Shown here in pieces: positions 14,508-27,003 of a stretch of DNA of 64,000 nucleotides. Under the pieces are notes generated by a model. The model saw only the letters and a program-made list of their open reading frames with translations, did not search any database and was not told the origin of the DNA. This DNA comes from Gadus chalcogrammus. Lineage: Eukaryota; Chordata; Actinopteri; Gadiformes; Gadidae. Position 1 is the stretch's first letter. The number at the start of each line of letters is the position of its first letter. Position numbers and translations under genes: made by a program. The DNA is taken from assembly GCF_026213295.1 (NCBI RefSeq), contig NC_079414.1, positions 13,158,483 to 13,222,482 on the forward strand, read 5' to 3'.

Positions 14508-16562
14508 ATGGGAATTAAAGAGTTCAAGCCAGTCTCCAAGATATTCTGGGGGATAATTCTACTTACTTCACTCAATTTCTGTCCAGGAATTCATTCTGTA
14601 GGTAAGAAATTGGATACAACTGTAGGTTACTCAATTTACAATACTTAATGTAGTAATATGCATTCATACACAATTAATGCATATTGTCTAGTCCTTATGA
14701 CTGCATTCAATCATGATAAATAATCATTGTCCCCGTATTGTAAAGTGTTACTAGTTGTTGTTTTTTACCATAGTCTACCTCGATTCAATATTAGCCTGAT
14801 TCATTATTGACCTAGTAATCAGCTCTCCCTTTTAAAATACTTATTTGATCTCATGCGACTAACCTGATTAAAGAAAGGTTAAGAAAATAAAGAATGTTTT
14901 AACTCAGTGATCAAGTGTTGTAGGCCTACCGGAAAAAACCCGAGGCAGTACACGCTTCGGAGGCTGTGGGCCGTGACCACGCCCTCTGAGCGTGACGGTA
15001 TAGGCTGTGATTATAGATACAATACAACTACAGCTCCGTAGACGAGAAAAGGAAGCGGCGACACCCAAGAAATCACAACTTCTTCTGCAAGGAATTCAAA
15101 ATATAAGCTAAAATGGGTCAGACATCTAATATGCTCTTTTCTTTCCGATTATTTTTATTGTCTTAACAGGTTTAGACATTACACCATTAGACATTAGTAA
15201 ATAATTATTGAGATGAACTTGATTCGAGCGAATGATTGATAAGTTATGTCATTAATAATGTCATAAACTACCTGTCTAGGGTACGGAGACATCACGCAGG
15301 TAGAAACGTCCGGAGCGTCCAGCAAAACTTCGCGACAGGATAAACTGGAATACGACGGTAGGGTGCTGCTGGTCAACCAGATGAAGCCATTTATTTTACT
15401 GAAGAGAGAGTCATGTCGTGAACGTTGTGTTGCCCATTTAAAGTGAGAAGTGGGCTACTGTAAACATATTATGTGTCCTAAAGGTGTAAGGGCATCGCAT
15501 ACAATGGCTCAAACCGATGCTGAGAGAATGGAAAGATATAGGTCCATCATTAACAATGTGGCGAAAAAGCATCATGTTGACCCAGCTGTCATCGCTGCCA
15601 TCATCTCCAGAGAGTCCCGTGCCGGGAACGTCATCTTCAACACTACCCCCCCTGGTTGGGGGGACAATTATAATGGCTTTGGACTGATGCAGGTGATAGG
15701 GCTACATTTGTGTTATAGGCTGCCCCAGCATTATAGCAAACATGTCAAGTTCTATCATTTAAGCATGAGGCCTTTAGTCTCAGAATGGACAGGCAAATCT
15801 TTTTTTTTATTTTGTTGGAATAAATAACTGATAAAAGATACACTCCTATACAGGTTGATAAGAGATACCACGAACCGAGAGGAGCTTGGAACAGTGAGGA
15901 GCACATTGACCAAGCCACTGGGATCCTGGTTAATTTCATTCAACTGATCCAGAAGAAGTTCCCCTGCTGGAGCACAGAACAGCAGCTGAAGGGTTTGTCT
16001 CAATCATTGTTATTATTATTAGTTCTCATTCTAAGCTCCAATTCTAAGTTCCCATTCTAAGTTCCCAGTTGCCGGTGATCGGTCTAAGTTCCCATACTAT
16101 TTGATTTTTTGAGAATTGTGGTTAAGGCTGCAGTAGATTGAAGAGTTATAAATAGAGAGAGCAGACAAGAGAAGAGAGAATTATTATAAAATTAAACAAC
16201 CAAAAGAAAAAATTGCTTTTTCCTGCATCCCAAATTTTGCGCGCTACTGGGAAGTGTTAGATTCACACACTAAGTTGTGATTGAAAGGCAAAATAGATTC
16301 CCCAAACCAACCACGGAAGAGAGTCCTGATTGGTCAGAAATGTGCCGGTGATCGGTCTAATTTAATGAGCAGCGCCTCTAATCTACATTCTGGCTAAACA
16401 CTGTCACTTTCCTTATGTTTGACTGCAGGAGGGATCGCAGCCTACAACACTGGAGACGGTAGAGTCGAATCTTACGAGAGTGTGGACTCACGCACCACAG
16501 GAAAAGACTACTCCAATGATGTGGTTGCCAGAGCCCAGTGGTACAAAAAAAACGGGTTTTAG
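14508..16562 (+). CDS. lyg: goose-type lysozyme copy 1, with secreted and leaderless first exons
   Basis: Hydrolyses the beta-1,4 bond between N-acetylmuramic acid and N-acetylglucosamine in bacterial peptidoglycan. Exons: 1a 14508-14601 (signal peptide with hydrophobic core [13 protein letters not shown]), alternative 1b 15113-15116 (ATGG only), then 15280-15357, 15484-15692, 15854-15992 and 16429-16562. Both first exons end in phase 1 and fit exon 2, predicting 217 residues (secreted) or 187 (leaderless, the family's normal length). Exon 3 carries the catalytic Glu ([10 protein letters not shown]) and Asp ([15 protein letters not shown]). Exon 4 begins VDK with the further conserved Asp. 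The end is [13 protein letters not shown]. The exon 1b donor (ATGG/GTCAGA) is weak. Candidate poly(A) signal ATTAAA at 16596. Copy 2 is its inverted relative. Confidence 0.92.
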
Positions 16563-16849
16563 AGGAATCCCTCTTGGGCAGCCCAAATGTTCTGTATTAA
16601 ATAACAAATTATAATTATCATATGTTATCATTAAATATGATTGTTTATGTTTAATAGTCACTATATAGTCAAAAAATATCGTTTACCTTTTTTTAATTCA
16701 CTCAATATCTTCATAAAGATGGCTTTTCTAAAATATGTAAAAATATCAGTAGGCATTATACATTGAAGTACAATGTGTGACTTATATACAAACTGATTTC
16801 ATTCGAATCCAATGTGTTGTAATTGATATACCATTAAATAAAAATGTAT

Positions 16850-17350
16850 GTGCTTCCTTAATACACGGAAAGCTCCAAAAACGTGGTGGTTATGGCTTTT
16901 ATATCGAGAGTACATTACTGGGTGGGGGGAGGACGTCCTCACATGTTTCCACACTCTTACCACATTCTGTTTCATGAGAAGAATTATGACCACAATGAAG
17001 ACTCTTTCAGCAGCACCAGAGCTTGCCTTCATGAGGGGGAGAGGGAGAGGGGGGCGCACACACCGTATGAGACTTGGCTTTCACTCTTACTATAAGTTTT
17101 GTTCATGGCAATGTTTATGAGCAAAACACAGTGTTTAATGGAAGGAAGGTCCATCTCATTGGTGTGTGATAGGGAGTCCAGATAGTTGGTTCAGCAGCCC
17201 CCACTTGCTGTGGCCAATGTTCATCACCTTGATATGAAATATTACAACAGAATTTTGATGTGTCGGTCTGAAAATATGGCTGTTTTAAATATCTCTTTTC
17301 TGTGTTGAATAGTTTCTGTAATTTCCCATCCCTCTCGACGACCACGACTC
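16850..17350. repeat. lyg-associated noncoding block X, copy 3' of lyg copy 1
   Basis: The block (for example TACATTACTGGGTGGGGGGA and ATAGGGAGTCCAGATA) occurs 3' of copies 1 and 2 (20340-20730, inverted) but 5' of copies 3 and 4 (38390-38640 inverted, 39840-40130). That is expected if it was the spacer between genes of an old tandem array. It has no coding content. Confidence 0.7.
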
Positions 17351-18547
17351 TCTATCTCTCTACATACATTCCACATTTTTCTATAATATTTATTCCTGTT
17401 TCTATGCGGGTACATGGAAATATAGTTCAGGAATAGTTCCTTGGTCAGGCCGGGAAACCTAACGTCAGTTTGGGTTTCGTAATGATGATAACACTTCCGG
17501 CCTAAGAAAGTTTCTCCTGCGTTATCGCCAGATCCCTTCCATCAGTTCATCGCTCAACCATCGTGCTCGACAGATGCCATCTTAACATGGCTTTTTCCCA
17601 ACTTGAGGGTGACTTGGCCACCGATGTACAGCAACAAATATTAAGGCTACTCAGTGCTTGAATGAAAGCATCCATATTGTTGGCATAGATATGCCTCCAT
17701 GTTCAAAGTAGGCCTACGATCAATAATTGTATCCCTCATCAATCGATAAATATGTGAATTTGAATGTTTCTCCTGCACTGCAAGTGGGTATAAATTGTAC
17801 ATTTCAGCCTTCTGAAACCACGGTGATCCATATATATTGATGATAGCCTATGCAGAGGAAAATAATAACTCATTGAACTGACCTCAGTTAGTGCATGCAG
17901 ACATCATTAATGTTCAAAAAAGTGGTGCCTCACACCAGGTACGCGCAACAGGACCGAATGGGATGCTACCTCTATAAACACACTAAGTACGGAAGGCCAT
18001 TTGAGCAACTATCGTGTGAGTAATGTCCTTTTTTATTGACATAGAATTTGTTGCATGTATTGATGCACTTGGAAAAAGGATATTGTGCAGTTTTCACCTT
18101 TTATGATACAGGATGTTACTAATTTAGCCTAATGTTATTATAAATACTGATATTCCATGTATGACGTCAGAACGAAAGAACCACAACATTATATAATTGT
18201 CAGTTACATCATAGCAACGTCCCTTAAAATAATCGGTTAGTAGGGACGTTGCACATCCTGGCGATGTCAAGAGATGTCGTCACAACGTCTCCAAAAAGTA
18301 TGAAAGCCTTAGAAATGTTGCTTGACAATGACTTGATGTGCAATGAAGATGATTTGCAAATGGGGTAAAGTGCTGAAATGTGTGTAAGTGAGAAACAGGT
18401 TCTCTCTGGCTTGAATGTTACAATATTACAACCTTGTCTGAAAGTAAGTGTGTAGTTTCACAACAACAGAGGAGCAGAGGATCTTTGTGTGTATGTCTGT
18501 GGGTGTGGGTGTGGGGATGGCCATGGTTCTGGTCTAGGGCTTTAATG
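17351..18547. other. spacer with part of the dispersed repeat also seen at 8641
   Basis: Bases 18361-18540 match 8641-8820 imperfectly. About 18155-18230 matches the complement of about 20185-20265, part of the copy-2 block. No gene is seen. Confidence 0.5.
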
Positions 18548-18971
18548 CAGAGGTGTCAAGTAACGAAGTACAAATACTTTGTTACCTTACTTAAGTAGAC
18601 ATTTTGGGTATCTATACTTTACTGGAGTAATTATTTTTCAGCCTACTTTTTACTTCTACTTCTTACATTTTCACGCACTTATCTGTACTTTCTACTCCTT
18701 ACTTTTTAAAAATGGCCTTGTTGCTCCTATTTAATTTCGGCTTGTTTTTATTCCGCCGGCGTTCAAAAAAACACAAACAAAAAAACCTATCCAGATAATT
18801 TGCGCCATCGGATAGAGTGAATTTGATTGGTTGGATGAGAGTAGAAACATATACAATTCTGACACCCTGATTTATACGCGATCATGGCACATGCGCATGA
18901 CCAGAGCCCGTCTACATTCTCTGACATTACATAAATCGCGCAACATTCCAGCTACGAAATAGCAGACGTAG

Positions 18972-19133
18972 ATGAGCGAAATGTCCCAACCAAGCACCAG
19001 TGAGGAGGTTGGTAGCCAAGAAGACCAGCCAACCCTTCTGCATCCCTGGCCGTTCCTGGAAGAATTTTTTGAAATGGTTGACTGCAAAAACCACTCAGTT
19101 CTTACTCGTTACATCTTAAATTCCTGCAGCTAA
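18972..19133 (+). pseudogene. N-terminal fragment of a hAT transposase
   Basis: A frame of 53 codons beginning MSEMSQPSTSEEVG and containing WPFLEEFFEMVDCKNHSV resembles the segment before the BED-type zinc finger in fish hAT transposases. It stops where the finger cysteines should follow. Non-functional remnant. Confidence 0.5.
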
Positions 19134-19852
19134 GCTTGGATACATACATTTACAATCCCAATAAAGGCTTTGGATAACATGCCTCTGAAGTTTGACTTTT
19201 TGCAACATTCCAATACTTACAGGGAACTAGTCATCATATCTTCCGCTCCATGAAACACATGTTAATGTTCAGTAGTACACATATGTGGTTCTTTAATGTA
19301 TTTGCATTGTACTAATATCAGTTCATTTTCAATGGGCATAAATGTGTGTGAAACATTTGATGGCCTTCAGAAAAATGTTTTTTTGGGGGAAGTGGGGCAG
19401 TGTGCTATAGAGGTGTGCTGTGTGTGTGTCACTAATTCACGATGGGATAAATGCAGAGACCAAATTCCTTGTATGTGTGAGCATACTTGGCAAAAAAGCT
19501 GATTGTAATTCTATAGGCCCCTGTGGCACGGCCTAAGCTTTTGTCCTTAATGGCATTTTTTCCCCCTTGCATTACTTTTAATTTAATACTTTAACCTTTC
19601 TTTAATCAGGTTAGTTGCATGAGATCAAATACGTATTTTAAAAGGGAGAGCTGACTACTATGCCAATAATGAATCAAGTAGTCTTATTGAATCGAGGTAG
19701 GCTCTGAATTGTAAAAAAAATAACTCACACTTTACAATACGGGGACAATAATTATTTACCATGCAATTATTTACCATACCATGTGTATTAATGCATATTA
19801 CTGCATTAAGTATTGTAAATTGAGTAGCCTACAAGTGTTTCCAAATTATTAC

Positions 19853-19947
19853 CTACAGAATGAATTCCTGGACAGAAATTGAGTGAAGTAAGTACAAATA
19901 TCCCCCAGAATATCTTAGAGATTGGCTTGAACTCTTTTAATTCCCAT
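19853..19947 (-). pseudogene. broken leader exon (1a) belonging to the copy-2 lysozyme block
   Basis: On the minus strand this matches exon 1a of copy 1 closely, but one extra A in the run after the fourth codon shifts the frame to a stop after ten codons (MGIKRVQANL). Its TATA box is changed. It also lies downstream (3') of copy 2 (gene body 21056-23157 on the minus strand), so it cannot serve that gene as a first exon without a rearrangement. Confidence 0.8.
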
Positions 19948-21055
19948 TATATGGTATTATTCGGAAGCAGTTTTGCCTCAAATCTCTGCTGACCAACTGC
20001 ATGTGATCAAGCTTGTTTTTAATGTTCCAACCTCTGCGTGTATAGACCGAATGTGTGTCTGCTTCTTCCTGGGTATTTCTTCTATTTCAGCAACTGGAGC
20101 GTTGCTTTAGCAGGCTTCCTGTTTTTACTTCAGAACTTCCCCAAAGTTATCTATTTTTCTAATGTCAGTTTAAACAACCAAAGCCAAAAGTTGCATAGGA
20201 ACGTTGCTATGATAACTGACAATTATATAATGTTGCGGTTCTTTCCATCCAACGTCATAGATGGATTGTCACTTTTCACTAGACATTCATGTTTTTGTCA
20301 CCCACCCACTCATGTTTTTGTACAATAACTAATACAAATTTGGAATGCGTATATATAGAGAGATAGAGTCGTGGTGGTCGAGAGGGATGGGACCAACTAT
20401 CTCCCTATCAAACACCAATGAGATGGACCTTCCTTCCATTAAAGACTGTGCTCTGCTCATAAACATTGAAATAAACAAACTCATAGTAAGAGTGAAAGCC
20501 AAGTCTCATACGGTGTGTGCGCCCCCCTCTCCCTCTCCCCCTCATGAAGGCTAGCTCTGGTGCTGCTGAAAGAGTCTTCATTGTGGTCATAATTCTTCTC
20601 ATGAAACAGAATGTGGTAAGAGTGTGGAAACAGGTGAGGACGTCCTCCCCCCACCCATTAATGTACTCTTGATATAAAAGCCATAACCACCACGTTTTTG
20701 GAGCTTTCCGTGTATCAAGGAAGCACATACATTTTTATTTAAAACAATGGTATATCAATTACAACACATTGGATACGAATGAAATCCATCGGTTTGTACA
20801 TAAGTCACACTTATGTATTATCAGCATAATACTTCAATGTATTATGCTGATATTTTTACATATCTTAGAAAAGCCATCTTGCCAACAATTTAAAATTGCA
20901 CTTTATGAAGATATTGATTGAATTAAAAAAGGCAAACCATATTTTTTGACTATATTGCGACTATTAAACAAAAACAATAATAATTAATGATAACAAATGA
21001 TAATTATCATTTGTTATTTAATACAGAACATTTGGGCTGCCCAAGAGGGATTCCT

Positions 21056-23157
21056 CTAAAACCCGTTTTTTTTATACCACTGGGCTCTGGCAACCACATC
21101 ATTGGAGTAGTCTTTTCCTGTGGTGCGTGAGTCCACACTCTCGTAAGATTCGACTCTACTGTCTCCAGTGTTGTAGGCTGCGATCGCTCCTGCAGTCAAA
21201 CATAAGGACAGTGACAGTGTTTAGCCAGAATGTAGATTAGAGGCGCTGCTCATTAAATTAGACCGATCACCGGCAAATTTCTGACCAATCAGGACTCTCT
21301 TCCGTGGTTGTTTTATCTTGCCTTTCAATCACAACTTAGTGTGTGAATCTGACACTTCCCAGTGGCGCGCAAAATTTGGGATGGAGGAAAAAGCGAGTTG
21401 TTTTTTTCGGTTGTTTAATTTTAAAATAATCCCCTCTTCTCGTCTGCTCTCTCTCTTTATAACTCATCAATCTACTGCAGCTTTAACCACAATTCTCAAA
21501 AAATCAAATAGTGCAGGTTTTCTGAGGTCAGAAGAGGAACTTAGAATGGGAACTTAGAATGGGAACTTAGAATGGGAACTTAGAATGGGAACTAATAATA
21601 ATTATTATTATTGAGACAAACCCTTCAGCTGCTGTTCTGTGCTCCAGCTGGGGAACTTCTTGTGGATCAGTTGAATGAAATTAACCAGGATCCCAGTGGC
21701 TTGGTCAATGTGCTCCTCACTGTTCCAAGCTCCTCTCGGTTCGTGGTATCTCTTATCAACCTGTATAGGAGTGTATCTTTTATCATTTATTTATTCCCAC
21801 AAAATAAAAAAAGATTTGCCATTGGGCGTCCTGTGCATTCTGAGACTAAAGGCTTTACGCTTAAATTATAGAACTTGACATGTTTGCTATAACGCTGGGG
21901 CAGCCTATAACACAAATGTAGCCCTATCACCTGCATCAGTCCAAAGCCATTATAATTGTCCCCCCAACCAGGGGGGGTAGTGTTGAAGATGACGTTCCCG
22001 GCACGGGACCCTCTGGAGATGATGGCAGCGATGACAGCTGGGTCAACATCATGCTTTTCCGCCACATTGTTAATGAAGGACTTGTATTTTTCCATCCTCC
22101 GAGCATCGGTTTGAGCCATTGTATGCGATGCCCTTACACCTTTAGGACAGATAATATGTTTACAGTAGCCTACTGTCTTCTCACTTTAAATGGGCAATAC
22201 AACGTTCACGACATGACTCTCTCTTGAGTAAAAGAAATGGCTTAATCTGGTTGACCAGCAGCACCCTACCGTCGTATTCCAGTTTATCCTGTCGCGAAGT
22301 TTTGCTGGACGCTCCGGACATTTCTACCTGCATGATGTCTCCGTACCCTAGACAGGTAGTTGATGACGTTATTAATGATATTATTAATGTAAGTGTCCTT
22401 GCATGAATACGTTTTCTTTCATTAGGCTATGCACACTTAATGATCAATACTTCAATTTGTAATAAATAAATAGATAATAATTCATGTTGGGTTAAAATGT
22501 TAATATAATGTATCTTAACCCATGCCATGTGTAATGTGTAATTAGAAAGTGTTAATGTGCTGCAAGCGCACGGAACTAATGTTTTTTTACCTCGTTTCCC
22601 TACGTCAGTTTAATTGATGTAAAAGCCTGACCATGCGTGCTCTCGTTAAGTGCAGCGTTATTGTAATGTTTGCCTATGAAGTTAAAGCAGACGGCCAAGA
22701 AACAAGGACCATAAATTAACCTTTAAAGAACCTCTTTTCATAACAAGCGGCCAGCGAGGTATTCTACATTTAATGCACTTTATTTCCTGTTTTATGCATG
22801 TCGTTTTCACGTGCCAATTAGTGTCATATTTCTGTGTTTTATTTCGTGCATTGGTTAATACTGTATCATTTGCTGATATGCCGTTTTGTTATGTTTATTT
22901 GTGATAGTTTTCACGGCATAAAGGCGTAAAGAGTGCCATTATGCCCGTTTTGAAAGAAACCAACCTGTGTCTGTGTTGTGACGAGAGCTACAATTAACTT
23001 ATCAATCATTCGCTCGAAACAAGTTCATCTCACTAATTATTTACTAATGTCTAATGGTTTAATGTCTAAATATGTTAAGACAATAAAACAATAAAACAAA
23101 AAAAATCTTCCGATAGTTTTTTCTGAAAGAGAAGAGCATATTAGATGTCTGACCCAT
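21056..23157 (-). CDS. lyg: goose-type lysozyme copy 2, catalytic Glu replaced by Gly
   Basis: Exons on the minus strand: 23154-23157 (ATGG), 22270-22347, 21931-22139, 21622-21760, 21056-21189. All sizes equal copy 1 and the frame is open for 187 codons plus stop. The catalytic site reads [13 protein letters not shown] has become GGG, so the essential Glu is lost while GWGD and VDK remain. Muramidase activity is therefore unlikely (inference from the goose lysozyme mechanism). There is no usable leader exon upstream. It may be a dying copy or a binding-only paralogue. Intron 4 contains four 14-bp units (GAACTTAGAATGGG) near 21538-21592. Confidence 0.88.
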
Positions 23158-23732
23158 TTTAGCTTTAGATTTAGAATTCCTTGCAGCAGAGGTTGAGAAT
23201 TATTGGGTGTCGCCGCTTCCTTTTCGTATACGACGATTACGGAAATGTAGTTGTATCAGAGCCCGTCTACGATTAGACATTCTCTGGTTGTATTGTATTT
23301 ATAATCACAGCCTACCGTCACGCTCAGAGGGCGTGGCCACGGCCCACGGCCTCCCAAGCGAGTCCTGCCTCGGTTTTTTTTTCCGGTAGGCCTACAACAC
23401 TTGATCAGTGTAAAGACTGAGTTAAAACATTCGTTATTTTCTTCAGTAGTTTTGAAACCAATACTTTTATGCTTTTACTTAAGTAAAAAGCTTGAGTTGA
23501 TTCTTCAACTTCTACATAAGTACTTTTAAACGCTAGTAGGCCTATAATGAATGTGAATACTTTTGACACCTAATTTTGTCGTCCTCCATACTCCTTTCCT
23601 GGGTCGCTTTAGTACCTGAAGGGTCCACACGATGGCGCCAGAGAATATTACGTTGAGCTATCTGATTTTAACGAAACTATGATGACATAAACTCATAGCA
23701 TGAAATTAGCATCACAAGTAAGATCTGACTCC

Positions 23733-24345
23733 ACGTATGGCCCCCATCATGTTGTTGATCTCTAAACGGACCCCTAGCTAAACAGATTGAAGACCCCTGT
23801 AGAATGAGTTGAACCTTTTACTATCAACCCATCATGTTGTTGATCTCGAAACGGACCCCTAGCTAAACAGATTGAAGACCCATGTAGAATGATTTGAACC
23901 TTTTACTATCAAGCTTGAGACTCGACTTCCTAGCCCAAGACTTAAAAACAGCCATTTAGTAAAGAAGACATAACAGTGGTGTTTCAGATATCAATCTTCA
24001 TTCATATCATGAATTTCTGTTTATGCTGGTACAGAGTATCTTTTGCGTGCGACGGATGGCGTAATGTGCTTCTCATCGACTTCGATGGGAAAGCAACATG
24101 TCTGATCACATTCAAGCATCAATTCCACAACACCTTTAGGCTTCAATGTGACAATAGGCCATTTTAGTTTGCCAATAGCAAAAGCAAACACTTTTGAGGT
24201 CAATCTACTGGTGAGCATTAAGCATTTTAGGTTTATCTGTGTTTTCTCTATTTTTATTTGAGTATTGCAAATGAGCATAGCCAGTTAAATGGATAGACAA
24301 GACAAAGGAGACTGTATTTTATACACTGTGTGTATCCCTGATTGT
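23733..24345. repeat. segmental duplication, copy A, with an 85-bp tandem pair
   Basis: CCCATCATGTTGTTGATCTC occurs at 23743 and 23828 (period 85) and again at 24858. The following sequence up to about 24345 recurs at 25368-25826 with only small differences. No coding content. Confidence 0.8.
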
Positions 24346-24379
24346 CTTTACAGATGCATTGATTTAAAAGTACAAATTA

Positions 24380-24775
24380 TTACCGCTCTATCAGCTGTTC
24401 TTTCCCAAATAATTTACCGAGAATGTGTGGCTAGGTAGGTGAGAGAAGCAAAGTGTATGCGCGAGGTGCACAAGCAACATTACGCATGCGCCCTTAAAGT
24501 AGCATCGGAACAACGCGCCACTGACTTTAAACCAGGTATTTCCTGGTTTGTGGCGCAATTGTTTTCTGAAACTGCAAAATAGCACCAGGGAACGTTTGCG
24601 CCAGAACACGCCTCCTCCTTTCGCCGAAACGCCCCTTGTGGTGCAAGATCATTCCCTAATTTACCGACGCGTGGCGCAGGAGGGAAAAGAACGCTCTGCG
24701 CCAGTTGCAAACTAGCCACACGACACATGCGCCAGTGGTTAAGTCGATTGCGCCGGATACAAGATAGGGCCCTAC
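24380..24775. mobile_element. end of a PIF/Harbinger-like DNA element
   Basis: It ends GGATACAAGATAGGGCCCT, preceded by many GCGCCA/TGGCGC motifs in a GC-rich stretch. I recognise this as the complement of a common teleost Harbinger terminus (AGGGCCCTATCTTG). The other terminus is not visible, so it is truncated. Confidence 0.45.
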
Positions 24776-24849
24776 ATGTTTTGGAGGTTTTTACGCCTCT
24801 GAACCGTAAATGTCCCCGGATTTTGTCTCAGAAATCTGGTTACCTTATA

Positions 24850-25826
<977 letters not shown>

Positions 25827-26639
25827 TGAAACATTTCAGGGGTTTCCCCCCGTAAGTCGTTGCAGCAGAGTAAAATCACTATTCTATTTCCTGCTCAACT
25901 GCAGAGGGAGAAAAAACATATGGAACCAAGTACAATCATGATCTTGTTAATCCAACCTAAGGCAACATTTGTCCCAGTTGTCTTGACAATGGGCATCAAT
26001 TGAATCAGCTGATCATATATTACTCTGTTTCCAGAGTCCTAACCCATTCCGCATTGAATAGGCTGCTACTATGGTGCAAAATATTCTCCGCCAAACTGTT
26101 GGAATACTGGTATAGAGAGAAACGCGTCAGCAGTGGGGGGCCTTGACGGGCCCTGTCCCTTTGACATTCATAACACCTCAGAGGGTCCTGGGTTGACCAG
26201 CGAACACTCAGACAGACATCCCTCTGTAGTCAATGACATCAGTCTATTTCTCAGTTCATTAAGATAATAAGTATATGTAAGGTTAACTTTAAGCATACAT
26301 TCTACAAGAATAAAAGGTAAATATTGTTACAATGGAGCCAAATGTTTAACACTATTGATATTACCTGGCCTTCCTTTGTCAAACAAATGCCTACATTCTG
26401 ACAAACCCCCGACGCCTCCTTTAGGTATAAATGGGCCCTTGGAGTGACATCTGCCCCAGCCCCTCCGATGAGACTGATGCATGACTACATGAATTTCAAA
26501 CTTCAAATGGCTCAGCTCATGGCCAGATGATATGGCCTAATTCACACATGGAATGGCGTTTTCTTCCACAACTTCAGAAACACTGAGTCCTCAAATAAAA
26601 TCTTGGCAAAGTAAACTTAACACACGTACGATATGCGGT
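25827..26639. other. sequence between the duplication and the gypsy element
   Basis: No gene is visible. It could include the 5' LTR and leader of the following retrotransposon, but I could not find matching LTR sequence downstream. Confidence 0.4.
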
Positions 26640-27003
26640 AGCTGGGGTTATATTTAATGATATACGCGGAGATAGAAACTGCATACGGCCCTTCCTCGCA
26701 GCATGCAGCTGCAGTAGCTATCAAGCTGAGACAGCGTGTCCGCAAACCGGGTGAGGCTCTCCATGTTTTGCGAGATGACATCTACGGGAGAGTGTCAGTA
26801 GCCTACAGCAACAGGGCTGATGCTGAACAGGACGCCTTAGGAGTTGAAGTCTTTACTAATTAACTAAGGAATTAAAGACGGCTACAGCGCCCCCATCAGC
26901 CATCTTTAAACCTGCGTCTTCCAGCCACAGTCACACACCATATAGAGGTAAAAGCCCCAGAGACATTAAATGGGATGAGATTCGGTGTCACAACTGTTCA
27001 GGC

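Larger units (their letters stand above)
18548..23571. mobile_element. hAT-type transposon enclosing the second lysozyme copy
   Basis: The left end reads CAGAGGTGTCAAGTAACGAA. The right end is the complement of AGGTGTCAAAAGTATTCACA; both inner parts are rich in TACTTAAGTA. This resembles a known class of fish hAT ends. The left 600 bp carries the start of a hAT transposase. From about 19600 to 23450 the content is lyg DNA. The insertion sits inside the dispersed repeat, whose uninterrupted form is at 8641-8885. The outermost right bases are altered and no 8-bp target duplication was found. Confidence 0.65.
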
